Counted from the first letter of the stretch, positions 1 to 9,070 are shown. The stretch: 64,000 nucleotides of DNA from Streptomyces sp. NRRL WC-3605 (GCF_001509795.1 NZ_LLZN01000002.1:372001-436000); one strand, 5' to 3'. Notes: a model not told the origin generated them from the sequence alone. A program made the numbers and translations.

Positions 1-1
1 C

Positions 2-1570
2 ATCGGCCTGGCCGTCGGGCTCATCGAGCTGATGGGCCTGCTGGGCATGCGCATCAGGACCGGCGAGATGGTGATCGGCTGGGGCACGCCGGTCGCCGCG
101 TACGTCGTGGGGCTGGGCGTCACCTTCGTCGCGGCCTACCTCCCCGCCCGGCGGGCGGCCGGGGTGTCGCCGATGGCGGCCCTCGCTGACGCGGAGATCG
201 CGGACGTCGGGCGGCCGCTGCGGCTGCGCGCGGTGGCGGGCTCGGCCGTCGGCGCGGGGGGAGCGGCGGCGCTCGCGGGCGCCGCAGTGTCCTCACGGAC
301 GTCCACGGCCGCGTCCCTGCTGGGGGCCGGCGTGCTGCTGACCCTCATCGCCACGGTCGTGGCGGGTCCGCTCCTGGTGCGTCCCGTCATCCGGGTGCTC
401 GGCGGCGCCTTCCCGGCGCTGTTCGGGCCGGTCGGCCGGATGAGCCAGCGCAACGCGCTGCGCAATCCGCGCCGCACGGGTGCCACGGCGGCCGCGCTGA
501 TGGTGGGCCTGGCCCTGGTCGGCGGGATGTCGGTGGCGAGCGCGTCGATGTCGACGTCGTTCGACCGGCAGATCGACAAGACCCTCGGCGCCGACTTCGT
601 GGTGCAGGACAGCAACTTCGTGCCCTTCCCCCGGGAGATCGCCGACCGGATCGCGGCCACCGAGGGGGTCGGGCTGGTGGTCCGCTCGCAGCTCGCGACG
701 ATCGCGCTTCGCCTGCCCGACGGGGACCAGGTGCGGACCACCGCCGCCGGGTACGAACCCGAGCTCGACGAGGTCGCCCATCTCACCTACGCGCGCGGGG
801 ACTCCGCGGCCGCGCTGGCGGACGGGCACCTCGGGATGGACCGCGACTTCGCCCGGGACCACGGGGTACGGGCCGGCAGCGCGCTGTCCGTCGAGTTCCA
901 GGACGGGCGCCGCGCCCGGCTGACGGTCGGCGCCCTCACCGACCAGGACTCCGTCGACGGGTTCGGCGCCCAGGGGGGCGTCTTCTTCGGCCTGGCCACG
1001 CTGGAGAAGTACGCGCCGGGCGGCCAGGACGCGGCCGTGTACGTCAACGCCGCCCCCGGCACGGACGCGGACGCGCTGCGGACCGCTCTGGAGAAGACCC
1101 TCGACCCGTATCCGCAGGTGCAGGTCCGGGATGTCGCCGACTACAAGGACCTGGTGCACGACCAGATCGCCGTGCTGCTCTACCTGGTGTACGCCCTGCT
1201 GGGCCTCGCGATCGTCATCGCGGTGCTCGGTGTGGTCAACACGCTCGCCCTGTCGGTGGTGGAGCGGACCCGGGAGATCGGGCTGCTGCGGGCCATCGGG
1301 CTGGCCCGGCGCCAGCTGCGCCGGATGATCCGGCTGGAGTCGGTGGTGATCGCCGTGTTCGGCGCCGTCCTCGGGCTGGCGCTGGGGCTGGTGTGGGGCG
1401 TGTGCGCGCAGCAGGTGCTGGCGCTGCAGGGCATGACGGCGCTGGCCATCCCCTGGGGCACGATCGTCGCCGTGGTGATCGGCTCGGCGGTGGTGGGGGT
1501 CGTGGCGGCGCTGCTGCCCGCGCTGCGCGCGTCACGCATGAACGTGCTGGCGGCCATCGCGCACGAGTGA
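2..1570 (+). CDS. ABC transporter permease, FtsX/MacB type (5' truncated)
   Basis: C-terminal part of a large FtsX-family permease. The frame is open to the left edge of the window, so the true start lies outside. The visible 522 residues hold the end of a first FtsX module (hydrophobic segment, then the LPARRAAGVSPMAAL coupling region), further membrane segments, a soluble MacB-like extracytoplasmic domain over the middle 200 residues, and a second module of three membrane helices. It ends in the usual cytoplasmic LPALRASRMNVLAAIAHE tail. Such permeases work with a LolD/MacB-like ATPase, normally encoded just upstream, here out of view. The substrate (lipid, lipoprotein or peptide) cannot be read from the sequence. 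Confidence 0.9.
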   Translation: MGLAVGLIELMGLLGMRIRTGEMVIGWGTPVAAYVVGLGVTFVAAYLPARRAAGVSPMAALADAEIADVGRPLRLRAVAGSAVGAGGAAALAGAAVSSRTSTAASLLGAGVLLTLIATVVAGPLLVRPVIRVLGGAFPALFGPVGRMSQRNALRNPRRTGATAAALMVGLALVGGMSVASASMSTSFDRQIDKTLGADFVVQDSNFVPFPREIADRIAATEGVGLVVRSQLATIALRLPDGDQVRTTAAGYEPELDEVAHLTYARGDSAAALADGHLGMDRDFARDHGVRAGSALSVEFQDGRRARLTVGALTDQDSVDGFGAQGGVFFGLATLEKYAPGGQDAAVYVNAAPGTDADALRTALEKTLDPYPQVQVRDVADYKDLVHDQIAVLLYLVYALLGLAIVIAVLGVVNTLALSVVERTREIGLLRAIGLARRQLRRMIRLESVVIAVFGAVLGLALGLVWGVCAQQVLALQGMTALAIPWGTIVAVVIGSAVVGVVAALLPALRASRMNVLAAIAHE

Positions 1571-1645
1571 CGGGCGGGAGCCGGGACGGGCGTCCATATG
1601 CCGGAAACCTCTGCGGCGCCCCGGGCCCGGTGGTGGGATCGGCTC

Positions 1646-2071
1646 ATGAGTGATCTTCGTTTGCGTTCCGCCACCGCCCGGGACCTGGACGCCGTGCTGG
1701 CCTTCTGGAAGACGTCGGCCGAGGGCACCAGCATCAGCGACGACCGCGACGGCGTCGAGCGGCTCGTCGCCCGCGACCCGGGGGCGCTGATCCTGGCCGA
1801 GGTGGACGGCGAGCTGGCCGGCACGGTCATAGCGGGCTTCGACGGCTGGCGCTGCCATCTGTACCGGCTGGCGGTGCACCCGGACCGGCGCCGTCAGGGG
1901 ATCGGCTCGGCGCTGCTGGCCGCCGCCGAGGAGCGGTTCGTACGGCTCGGCGGGCGGCGCGGCGACGCGATGGTCCTGGAACGGAACACGCGTGCGCATC
2001 ATGCCTGGCGTGCAGCGGGGTACACGCCCGAGGACCACTGGCGGCGGTGGGTGAAGCACCTCACCGACTGA
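1646..2071 (+). CDS. GNAT family N-acetyltransferase
   Basis: A 141-residue single-domain acetyltransferase. The acetyl-CoA binding motif A is clear: LYRLAVHPDRRRQGIGSALL, with the R/QxxGxG/A loop QGIGSA. A conserved YTPEDHW-type end follows. An upstream in-frame ATG at 1598 would add 16 residues rich in Pro/Arg. The ATG at 1646 was chosen because MSDLRLRSATARD is where GNAT similarity begins. It stands alone between the permease and the CBS-protein operon. The substrate is unknown. Confidence 0.88.
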   Translation: MSDLRLRSATARDLDAVLAFWKTSAEGTSISDDRDGVERLVARDPGALILAEVDGELAGTVIAGFDGWRCHLYRLAVHPDRRRQGIGSALLAAAEERFVRLGGRRGDAMVLERNTRAHHAWRAAGYTPEDHWRRWVKHLTD

Positions 2072-2214
2072 CCGCTTTGCCGATCCTTTACCATTGGGCT
2101 TCCACTTCGGTCCTCCAGTGAAAGGTGTGAGCCTCCGCCCATGGGCGAGCCTCCCAGTTGTAGACATCGCGCGCACGTTCCCACCCTGTCCGACCATGGG
2201 ACGGAGGTGACCCG

Positions 2215-3558
2215 ATGACCGAAGTGCTTCTCCTTCTGGTGGCGATCCTGCTGTCGCTGGCGTGCGGCGCCTTCGTCGCGGCCGAGTTCTCCCTGACGAC
2301 CGTCGAGCGCGGCGATCTGGAGCGCGCCGCCGAACGCGGCGAGCGCGGCGCCTCGGGCGCCCTCAAGGCCGTACGGAACCTGACCTTCCAGCTCTCCGGC
2401 GCGCAGCTCGGCATCACCGTCACCAACCTCGTCGTCGGCATGCTCGCCGAACCGTCCATCGCCGCCCTGCTCGCGGGCCCGCTGGAGTCGATGGGGATCT
2501 CCCGCTCGACGTCGAGTTCGATCGCGCTGGTCATCGGTACGGCCCTGTCGACGGTCGTCCTGATGGTCGTCGGTGAACTCGTCCCCAAGAACTGGGCGAT
2601 CTCCTCCCCGCTGGCCGTCGCCAAGCGCGTGGGAAGCGCCCAGCGATGGTTCAGCGCGGCGTTCCGCCCCTTCATCACCCACCTGAACAACACGGCGAAC
2701 CGCATAGTGCGCCGGATCGGCGTGGAGCCCACCGAGGAGCTGGCCGCCGCGCGCGGCCCTCAGGAGCTGGCCGCGCTGGCCCGGCACTCCGCCCGGGAGG
2801 GCGCCCTGGAGGCGGACACCGCCGAGCTCTTCGTGCGGACGCTGAACCTGGCCGATCTGACCGCCGAGAACGTGATGACCCCGCGCGTGCAGGTCGTCGC
2901 CCTCGAGGCCACGGCCACCTGCGAGGACGTGGCGAACGCGACCCGGGCGACCGGCCTGTCCCGCTTCCCGGTCTACCGGGGCAGCCTCGACTCGGTGGTG
3001 GGCACCGCCCACATCAAGGACATCCTCGCGGTGCCCGCCGAGGAACGGCCGCGCACCCCGGTGTCGGAGCTGATGCGCGAACCTCTGCTCGTTCCCGCCA
3101 CCCTCACCGTCGACCGCCTCCTCGACCGTCTCTCCGGCAAACGCACCATGGCCGTGGTCATCGACGAGTACGGCGGCACCGCGGGCGTGGCCACGCTGGA
3201 GGACATCGTCGAGGAGGTCGTCGGCGAGGTCCGCGACGAGCACGACCCGCACGAGACGCCCGACATCGCCCCCGCCGGCAGCGACGAGCTGGGACGGTCG
3301 CTGTACTCGGCCGACGGCTCGGCGCGCACCGACCAGCTCGCGCGCGTGGGCCTGAAGACGCCCGAGGGCCCCTACGAGACCCTGGCCGGGCTCGTCGCCA
3401 CGGAGCTCGGGCGTATCCCCACCGTCGGCGACGAGGTCGAGGTCGCCGGGTGGCGGCTCGACGTGGTGGACGCCGCGGGCCGCCGGGCCGCGCGGGTGCT
3501 GTTGCACGCCCCGCTCGACGAACCGGCGGAGCACGAGACGCAGGAGGACGGGCGATGA
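2215..3558 (+). CDS. CNNM/CBS-domain membrane protein (HlyC/CorC family), full length
   Basis: A 447-residue integral membrane protein of the CNNM transporter / 'hemolysin' family, linked in other organisms to Mg2+ or Co2+ efflux. Residues 1-180 form the DUF21 membrane domain (three to four hydrophobic segments, with the conserved GELVPKNWAI motif). Two CBS domains follow at about 205-330 (VMTPRVQVVALE, FPVYRG, VIDEYGGTAGVATLEDIVEEVVGE). A CorC/HlyC domain closes the protein. The ribosome site GGAGG lies just before the ATG. The stop overlaps the ATG of the next gene (ATGA), so the two paralogues are translationally coupled and probably form a heteromer. Confidence 0.93.
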   Translation: MTEVLLLLVAILLSLACGAFVAAEFSLTTVERGDLERAAERGERGASGALKAVRNLTFQLSGAQLGITVTNLVVGMLAEPSIAALLAGPLESMGISRSTSSSIALVIGTALSTVVLMVVGELVPKNWAISSPLAVAKRVGSAQRWFSAAFRPFITHLNNTANRIVRRIGVEPTEELAAARGPQELAALARHSAREGALEADTAELFVRTLNLADLTAENVMTPRVQVVALEATATCEDVANATRATGLSRFPVYRGSLDSVVGTAHIKDILAVPAEERPRTPVSELMREPLLVPATLTVDRLLDRLSGKRTMAVVIDEYGGTAGVATLEDIVEEVVGEVRDEHDPHETPDIAPAGSDELGRSLYSADGSARTDQLARVGLKTPEGPYETLAGLVATELGRIPTVGDEVEVAGWRLDVVDAAGRRAARVLLHAPLDEPAEHETQEDGR

Positions 3559-4568
3559 CCGCCGTACAGCTGTTCATCGGCCTGCTGACGCTGGTCGTCA
3601 ACGCCTTCTTCGTGGGCGCCGAGTTCGCCCTGATCTCGGTGCGCCGCTCCCAGATCGAGCCCTACGCCGAGCAGGGGGACCGCCGCGCCAAGAGCGTGAT
3701 GTGGGGTCTGCAGCACGTGTCCGCGCTGCTGGCCGCGGCGCAGCTCGGCATCACCCTGTGCACCCTGGTCCTCGGCATCGTCGCGGAGCCGGCCATCGCG
3801 CATCTGCTGGAGCCGGTGTTCCACGCGGTGGGCGTCCCGGAGGGCGCCGGTCACGCGGTCTCGTTCGTGATCGCGCTGACCCTGGCCACCTATCTGCACA
3901 TGCTCCTCGGCGAGATGGTGCCGAAGAACATCGCGCTGGCCGAGCCGGTGCGCAGCGCCCTGCTGCTGGGCCCGCCCCTGGTCACGCTGTCCCGCGCGCT
4001 GCGGCCCGTGATCTTCACGATCAACGCGTTCGCCAACGCGCTGCTGCGGCTGCTGCGCGTGGAGACCAAGGACGAGGTCACCGCGACCTTCTCGGACTCC
4101 GAGCTCGCCCGGATGGTGCGGGACTCGGGTGAGGCCGGGCTCATCGACGACCGTGCGCGCGAGCGTCTGCACGACGCGCTGGAGCTGGGCCGCCGGCCCG
4201 TACGCGACGTGGTGCTGCCGCTGGAGCGGGTCGTCTACGCGCACGTGGGCGTCACCCCGGAGGCACTGGAGAGGCTGTCGGCGCAGTCGGGCTTCTCGCG
4301 CTTCCCCGTGGTCGACACGGGCCGCCGCATCCTCGGCTACCTGCACGTCAAGGACGCGCTCGACGCCTCCCCGCGAGACGTGCCGTTCCAGATCCGGGAC
4401 ATGCGGGCCATCGCGCGCGTCCGCGAGAGCACACCGCTGGACGACGTGCTCACCGCGATGCGGGGCAGCCGCACCCACCTCGCGGCCGTCCTGGGCGACG
4501 ACGGGCGGCTCGCCGGGCTGGTGACCATGGAGGACGTGCTGCGGGAGCTGTTCGGACAGCGCGTCTGA
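3555..4568 (+). CDS. CNNM/CBS-domain membrane protein, short form without CorC domain
   Basis: A 337-residue paralogue of the preceding gene, starting in its stop codon (ATGA). It has the DUF21 membrane domain with LGEMVPKNIALAEP and a pair of CBS domains ending in GLVTMEDVLRELFGQ. It stops there, about 110 residues shorter than its neighbour because the C-terminal CorC/HlyC domain is absent. Coupled long-plus-short pairs suggest a two-subunit ion transporter or regulator. The transported ion cannot be inferred. Confidence 0.93.
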   Translation: MTAVQLFIGLLTLVVNAFFVGAEFALISVRRSQIEPYAEQGDRRAKSVMWGLQHVSALLAAAQLGITLCTLVLGIVAEPAIAHLLEPVFHAVGVPEGAGHAVSFVIALTLATYLHMLLGEMVPKNIALAEPVRSALLLGPPLVTLSRALRPVIFTINAFANALLRLLRVETKDEVTATFSDSELARMVRDSGEAGLIDDRARERLHDALELGRRPVRDVVLPLERVVYAHVGVTPEALERLSAQSGFSRFPVVDTGRRILGYLHVKDALDASPRDVPFQIRDMRAIARVRESTPLDDVLTAMRGSRTHLAAVLGDDGRLAGLVTMEDVLRELFGQRV

Positions 4569-4587
4569 CGGAGGACGGGAGGATGGT

Positions 4588-4624
4588 TCCCGGGCCGACC
4601 GACCGCTGGGTATGGAGCCCGGGA
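4588..4624 (+). terminator. Hairpin after the CNNM operon
   Basis: TCCCGGGC at 4588-4595 pairs perfectly with GCCCGGGA at 4617-4624. It begins 19 bases after the stop of the second CBS gene and 17 bases before the next start, so it could end the operon or shape the leader of the SGNH gene. No T-run follows, as is common in Streptomyces. Confidence 0.4.
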
Positions 4625-4640
4625 TACCATTTCCGTCGCC

Positions 4641-5423
4641 ATGCAGACGAATCCCACTCACAGCAGCCTGGTCGCCGTCGGCGACTCCTTCACCGAGGGC
4701 ATGTCGGACCTTCTCCCGGACGGTTCGTACCGGGGCTGGGCCGATCTCCTCGCCGGCCGGATGGCCGCCCAGACCCCCGGTTTCCGGTACGCGAACCTCG
4801 CCGTGCGCGGAAAGCTGATCGGGCAGATCGTCGACGAGCAGGTCGACGTGGCCGCCGCGATGGGCGCCGACGTGATCACGCTCGTCGGCGGGCTCAACGA
4901 CACCCTGCGGCCCAAGTGCGACATGGGCCGGGTGCGGGGCCTGCTGGAGGAGGCCGTGGAGAAGCTGGCCCCGGCCTGCCGGCAGCTGGTGCTCATGCGC
5001 AGTCCGGGGCGGCAGGGGCCGGTCCTGGAGCGGTTCCGGCCCCGTATGGAGGAGCTGTTCGCCTGCGTGGACCAGCTGGCGGAGCGGCACGGCGCGATCG
5101 TCGTCGACCTGTACGGGGCGCCGTCGCTGAGCGACCCGCGGATGTGGGACGTGGACCGGCTGCATCTGACGGCCGACGGGCACCGCCGGGTCGCGGAGGC
5201 CGTGTGGCAGGCGCTCGGCTACGACCCGGCCGACACCGAGTGGCGTACGCCGCTGGCGGCCGCGGTGCCGCCGCGCTGGGTCGCCCGGCGGGTCGCGGAC
5301 GCGCGTTTCGCACGTCAGCACCTGCTGCCCTGGATAGGGCGGCGCCTGACCGGCCGGTCCTCGGGCGACGGACGGCCGGCGAAGCGCCCGGAGCTGCTGC
5401 CCTACGACGGGCCGGCCGCGTAG
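4641..5423 (+). CDS. SGNH/GDSL-type hydrolase
   Basis: A 260-residue cytoplasmic-looking esterase or lipase-like hydrolase. Block I is VAVGDSFTEG with the likely nucleophile Ser16. Block III is GGLND (oxyanion Asn). Block V is DRLHLTADGH, giving the Asp/His of the triad. There is no signal peptide. The last 50 residues, rich in Arg and ending LLPYDGPAA, are typical of the Streptomyces branch of the family. No clear Shine-Dalgarno precedes the ATG. The substrate is unknown. Confidence 0.9.
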   Translation: MQTNPTHSSLVAVGDSFTEGMSDLLPDGSYRGWADLLAGRMAAQTPGFRYANLAVRGKLIGQIVDEQVDVAAAMGADVITLVGGLNDTLRPKCDMGRVRGLLEEAVEKLAPACRQLVLMRSPGRQGPVLERFRPRMEELFACVDQLAERHGAIVVDLYGAPSLSDPRMWDVDRLHLTADGHRRVAEAVWQALGYDPADTEWRTPLAAAVPPRWVARRVADARFARQHLLPWIGRRLTGRSSGDGRPAKRPELLPYDGPAA

Positions 5424-5440
5424 GACACCGGAGCGTGGTG

Positions 5441-5471
5441 ACGCCCCTGCCGGCTCGTGCGGCAGGGGCGT
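5441..5471. terminator. Bidirectional terminator hairpin
   Basis: A perfect 11 bp stem (ACGCCCCTGCC / GGCAGGGGCGT) with a 9-base loop lies 17 bases after the SGNH hydrolase stop. It is also downstream of the convergent LPETG gene, so it can serve both. Confidence 0.75.
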
Positions 5472-5482
5472 TGGTGTGTTGA

Positions 5483-5554
5483 CCGTTCCAGCCGTTTCGG
5501 CCGTTCCAGCCGTTCCAGCCGTCTCGGCCGTTCCCTCCGTCTCAGCCGTTCTGG
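5483..5554. repeat. Tandem array of eight 9 bp units
   Basis: Eight back-to-back units of the form CCGTTCCAG (variants CCGTTTCGG, CCGTCTCGG, CCGTTCCCT, CCGTCTCAG, CCGTTCTGG). The stop codon of the LPETG gene (5542-5544) lies in unit seven. Read on the minus strand in that gene's frame, the units encode X-N/D-G tripeptides before and after the stop. Confidence 0.85.
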
Positions 5555-6294
5555 CCGCGGGAGGCGGACCGGCTACGGCGGTACAGCACGGTGCCGGCGA
5601 TCAGCAGCGCGCCGCTGGCGGCGATGCCTCCGACGAGGCCTCCGGCCCCGGTCTCGGGCAGGTGCGGCCGGTCCGGTCCGGCGGGCGGGGTCTGCGAGGG
5701 CGCCGGGCCAGGCTCGTGGGGCGTGGGCGAGGGGGCGGGCCGGGTGGGGGTGGGCTCGGGGGTGCCGGGCTCGTCGCCGTAGCCGTAGCCGTGACCGGTG
5801 GGCTCGTCCGGCGTGCCGGACTCCTCGCCGTACCCGGAGCCGTAGCCATAGCCGTGACCGGTGGGCTCGGACGGCTCGTCGCCGTAGCCGTAGCCGTGGT
5901 CCTCGCCGGACGGCTCGTCGGAGCCGTAGCCGCTCGGCTCGTCCGTGCCGTAGCCGGCCTCACCGGCCGGTTCGTCCTCGCCGTAGCTCGCGCCGGACGG
6001 CTCGTCGGAACCGTAGGAGGCGGTGCCCTCCCCGGACGGGGCGGCGCCCGGCAGTTCCAGCGCGTCGATCTTCTCGTCCACGCCGTCGAGCTGCTCGTCC
6101 ATCGCGCCGAGTTTGTCGTCCAGCTGATCAAGCCCGTCGGAGTCCGGCGCATTCGCGTGGCCGGGCAGGACGACGGCGGATTTCACCATGGTGCCCTGTA
6201 CACGCGGGGCCGCGGACGCGGTGGTGCCGTACAGGGACAGGGCGCTGGTCGCGGCGGCGGCCACGATCAATCCCCTGGTCAGAGCCTGGCGCAT
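5542..6294 (-). CDS. LPETG cell-wall anchored, repeat-rich surface protein
   Basis: A 250-residue exported protein. Residues 1-28 are a signal peptide (MRQALTRGLIVAAAATSALSL, cleavage near TASA-AP). A short acidic helical part follows (QLDDKLGAMDEQLDGVDEK, coiled-coil-like). Then comes a low-complexity region built from YGSDEPSG / GHGYGYGDEP repeats and a Pro/Thr linker. The C-terminus is a sorting signal: LPETG, a hydrophobic helix and an RRSRSASRGQNG tail. The protein should be attached to peptidoglycan by a sortase; none is encoded nearby. An in-frame ATG 63 bases upstream would put a polar stretch before the signal peptide, so the later start was chosen. Confidence 0.88.
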   Translation of the reverse strand: MRQALTRGLIVAAAATSALSLYGTTASAAPRVQGTMVKSAVVLPGHANAPDSDGLDQLDDKLGAMDEQLDGVDEKIDALELPGAAPSGEGTASYGSDEPSGASYGEDEPAGEAGYGTDEPSGYGSDEPSGEDHGYGYGDEPSEPTGHGYGYGSGYGEESGTPDEPTGHGYGYGDEPGTPEPTPTRPAPSPTPHEPGPAPSQTPPAGPDRPHLPETGAGGLVGGIAASGALLIAGTVLYRRSRSASRGQNG

Positions 6295-6609
6295 TCTCGT
6301 TGTCTTTCTTTCGGACGGATTCGGACGGAAAGGGGGGCCGACGTCGGTCATCGACACGAATTCGTCGCTCGCCGGAATTCGAGAGGTCGTGGCGGGAGCG
6401 GTGACGCACAGCTGCGAACATGCCGCGACCCGCAGACTATGAACGAGTTGTGAAGGTCCCGGGAAACCGGGACGCGGCCACCGGCGGGGAATTCACCCGA
6501 TCGACCCGCCACGAGCTTCCGTCCGGGTCCGGCACCGAGGCCGCGGGCCCTGACCGCTCGGGCGGAGCGGCGCCGAGGGCCGGGGGGACGCCGGGTAAAC
6601 TCCGTGCAC
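6295..6609. other. Intergenic region upstream of the LPETG gene and purB
   Basis: 315 bases between divergent genes with no convincing ORF. It holds a direct repeat TTCGGACGGA twice in tandem near 6310-6330, and a TAAACT hexamer at 6596-6601. The hexamer could be the purB -10 and would place the transcription start within a few bases of the GTG at 6610. No -35 match is obvious. Confidence 0.4.
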
Positions 6610-8052
6610 GTGACTTCTGCGCCCGCCAAGCCCCGCATCCCGAACGTCCTCGCCGGACGCTACGCCTCCACCGAGCTCGCCACGCTCTGGTCCCCCGAGC
6701 ACAAGGTGAAGCTGGAGCGTCAGCTCTGGCTCGCCGTGCTGCGGGCCCAGAAGGACCTCGGCATCGAGGTGCCGGACGAGGCGATCGCCGACTACGAGCG
6801 CGTCCTCGACACCGTGGACCTGGCGTCGATCGCCGAGCGCGAGAAGGTCACCCGGCACGACGTGAAGGCGCGGATCGAGGAGTTCAACGCGCTCGCCGGG
6901 CACGAGCACGTGCACAAGGGCATGACCTCCCGCGACCTCACGGAGAACGTCGAGCAGCTGCAGATCCGTCTGTCGCTGGAGCTGATGCGCGACCGTACGG
7001 TGGCCGTGCTGGCCCGCCTCGGCAAGCTGGCCGGTGAGTACGCCGAGCTGGTCATGGCCGGCCGCTCCCACAACGTCGCCGCCCAGGCCACCACCCTCGG
7101 CAAGCGCTTCGCGACCGCCGCCGACGAGCTCCTCGTGGCGTACGGCCGGGTCGAGGAGCTGCTGGGCCGCTACCCGCTGCGCGGCATCAAGGGCCCGGTG
7201 GGCACCGCGCAGGACATGCTCGACCTGCTCGGCGGGGACCCGGTGAAGCTCGCGGAGCTGGAGGACCGGATCGCCGCGCACCTGGGCTTCTCGCAGGCGT
7301 TCACGTCGGTCGGCCAGGTCTACCCGCGCTCGCTGGACTACGAGGTGGTGACCGCGCTGGTCCAGCTGGCCGGGGCGCCGTCCTCGCTGGCCAAGACGAT
7401 CCGGCTGATGGCCGGGCACGAGCTGGTCACCGAGGGCTTCAAGCCGGGCCAGGTCGGCTCCTCCGCCATGCCGCACAAGATGAACACCCGGTCCTGCGAG
7501 CGGGTCAACGGCCTGATGGTGATCCTGCGCGGCTACGCGTCGATGACCGGCGAGCTGGCGGGCGACCAGTGGAACGAGGGCGACGTCTCCTGCTCGGTGG
7601 TGCGCCGGGTGGCCCTGCCGGACGCCTTCTTCGCGCTGGACGGCCTGCTGGAGACGTTCCTGACGGTCCTCGACGAGTTCGGCGCCTTCCCGGCCGTCGT
7701 CGCCCGCGAACTGGACCGCTACCTGCCGTTCCTCGCCACCACGAAGGTGCTGATGGGCGCCGTGCGCGCCGGTGTGGGCCGTGAGGTCGCGCACGAGGCG
7801 ATCAAGGAGCACGCCGTCGCCTCCGCGCTGGCGATGCGGGAGCAGGGCGCCGAGCGCAACGAACTGCTCGGCAAGCTGGCCGACGACGAGCGCATCCCGC
7901 TGGACCGCGCGGCGCTGGACGCGCTGATGGCCGACAAGCTGTCCTTCACCGGTGCCGCCGCCGCGCAGGTCGGCGTGGTCGTGGGCCGGATCGAGGAGAT
8001 CGTGAAGCAGCGTCCGGAGGCCGCGGGCTACACGCCCGGCGCGATCCTCTGA
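6610..8052 (+). CDS. purB: Adenylosuccinate lyase
   Basis: A 480-residue fumarase/aspartase superfamily enzyme. It removes fumarate from SAICAR and from adenylosuccinate in purine synthesis. The signature loop GSSAMPHKMNTRSCERVNG is intact. HKGMTSRDLTENV and the TAQDMLDLLGG region match the actinobacterial branch. GTG at 6610 (MTSAPAKPRIPNVLAGRY) is preferred over the GTG two codons upstream at 6604, because homologues as I recall them begin with the TSAPAKP stretch. No strong Shine-Dalgarno is present, and a TAAACT box just upstream suggests a nearly leaderless message. It is followed 13 bases later by the Mug gene. Confidence 0.96.
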   Translation: MTSAPAKPRIPNVLAGRYASTELATLWSPEHKVKLERQLWLAVLRAQKDLGIEVPDEAIADYERVLDTVDLASIAEREKVTRHDVKARIEEFNALAGHEHVHKGMTSRDLTENVEQLQIRLSLELMRDRTVAVLARLGKLAGEYAELVMAGRSHNVAAQATTLGKRFATAADELLVAYGRVEELLGRYPLRGIKGPVGTAQDMLDLLGGDPVKLAELEDRIAAHLGFSQAFTSVGQVYPRSLDYEVVTALVQLAGAPSSLAKTIRLMAGHELVTEGFKPGQVGSSAMPHKMNTRSCERVNGLMVILRGYASMTGELAGDQWNEGDVSCSVVRRVALPDAFFALDGLLETFLTVLDEFGAFPAVVARELDRYLPFLATTKVLMGAVRAGVGREVAHEAIKEHAVASALAMREQGAERNELLGKLADDERIPLDRAALDALMADKLSFTGAAAAQVGVVVGRIEEIVKQRPEAAGYTPGAIL

Positions 8053-8065
8053 CCTGGCGCACGGT

Positions 8066-8611
8066 ATGCCGCGCTTCACCGCCGAGCAGTTGGAGGCCGC
8101 CCGCGACCGCCTCGTCCCCGACGTGGTCGCGGACGGCCTGCGCGTGCTGTTCTGCGGGATCAACCCCGGTCTGATGACGGCTGCGACCGGCCATCACTTC
8201 GCCCGCCCCGGCAACCGCTTCTGGCCGGTGCTGCACCTGTCCGGGTTCACGCCGCGGCTGCTGAAGCCGTCGGAGCAGGGGGAGTTGCCGTCGTACGGGC
8301 TCGGCATCACGAACGTCGTGGCGCGGGCGACGGCGCGGGCCGACGAGCTGAGCGCCGAGGAGTACCGCGAGGGCGGCCGACTGCTGACCGCCAAGGTGGA
8401 GCGGCTGCGGCCGCGCTGGCTCGCCGTCGTCGGGGTGACCGCCTACCGGGCGGCGTTCGACGACCGCGGGGCGCGGGTGGGTCCGCAGGAGCGGACGATC
8501 GGGCGGACGCGGGTGTGGGTGCTGCCCAACCCGAGCGGGCTGAACGCGCACTGGACGGCGGCGACGATGGCGGAGGAGTTCGCCCGGCTGCGGGTGGCCG
8601 CGGAGGACTGA
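8066..8611 (+). CDS. mug: G/U mismatch-specific DNA glycosylase (Mug/TDG family)
   Basis: A 181-residue uracil-DNA glycosylase superfamily member that excises U or T opposite G. The active-site motif GINPGL with catalytic Asn is near residue 33. The second motif, LPNPSGLNA, supplies the wedge that fills the flipped-out base site. Length is normal for bacterial Mug. It is probably co-transcribed with purB and meets the next gene tail to tail with only four bases between stops. Confidence 0.92.
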   Translation: MPRFTAEQLEAARDRLVPDVVADGLRVLFCGINPGLMTAATGHHFARPGNRFWPVLHLSGFTPRLLKPSEQGELPSYGLGITNVVARATARADELSAEEYREGGRLLTAKVERLRPRWLAVVGVTAYRAAFDDRGARVGPQERTIGRTRVWVLPNPSGLNAHWTAATMAEEFARLRVAAED

Positions 8612-8615
8612 CCCG

Positions 8616-9029
8616 TCAGGGCGGGTCCCGGTCGGTCACCATCAGCAGGAGTTCTGGGTCCGCCTCCGGGTCCCGGTCGGCGACGGCTATGCCGACCCAG
8701 CGGCCGGTGCCCGGCTCGTGCCAGGTCCGCAGGTCGTCCGCGCGGACGCCGAGCTCGGCCCAGGGCTCGGGTATCTCCTCACCCCGGGCCGCGCGTTCGA
8801 GCAGCGTGACGCTCCCCCAGCGCGATGCTTCCCCCCAGCGTTCCTCGAACCGCTGTATGAGCGCCGCCTCGTGGGCGTACAGGTCGGCGGCCGTGCCGCC
8901 GCCGGCGGCCCCCAGCACCACGAGGAAGTAGCCGGGGCCGCCCAGGGCGGGGTCCGCTCCGTCGCGCGCGGCGGGGAACTCCCGGGCGCACAGCGAGTCG
9001 GTCAGGGCCAGATCCTTCACGACGTCCAT
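8616..9029 (-). CDS. Small conserved-looking hypothetical protein
   Basis: A 137-residue soluble protein of no family I can name. It starts MDVVKDLALTDSLCAREFP and contains a Gly-rich segment (FLVVLGAAGGGTAADL), a helical stretch (HEAALIQRFEERWGEASRWG) and a final beta-rich part (RWVGIAVADRDPEADPELLLMV). The ATG at 9029 is used because the longer upstream frame is Arg-rich and antisense in character. It has no signal peptide or membrane segment. It sits between mug and the ABC-2 permease. Confidence 0.7.
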   Translation of the reverse strand: MDVVKDLALTDSLCAREFPAARDGADPALGGPGYFLVVLGAAGGGTAADLYAHEAALIQRFEERWGEASRWGSVTLLERAARGEEIPEPWAELGVRADDLRTWHEPGTGRWVGIAVADRDPEADPELLLMVTDRDPP

Positions 9030-9070
9030 GGGGTGCAGTATCGCCGCCCCCACTGACAATTGGCGTGGCG

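Noticed and set aside
1999..5321. Long minus-strand open frames opposite the CNNM pair and SGNH gene
   Set aside because: Composition is Arg/Gly/His-rich, no family motif; the plus-strand genes are well supported.
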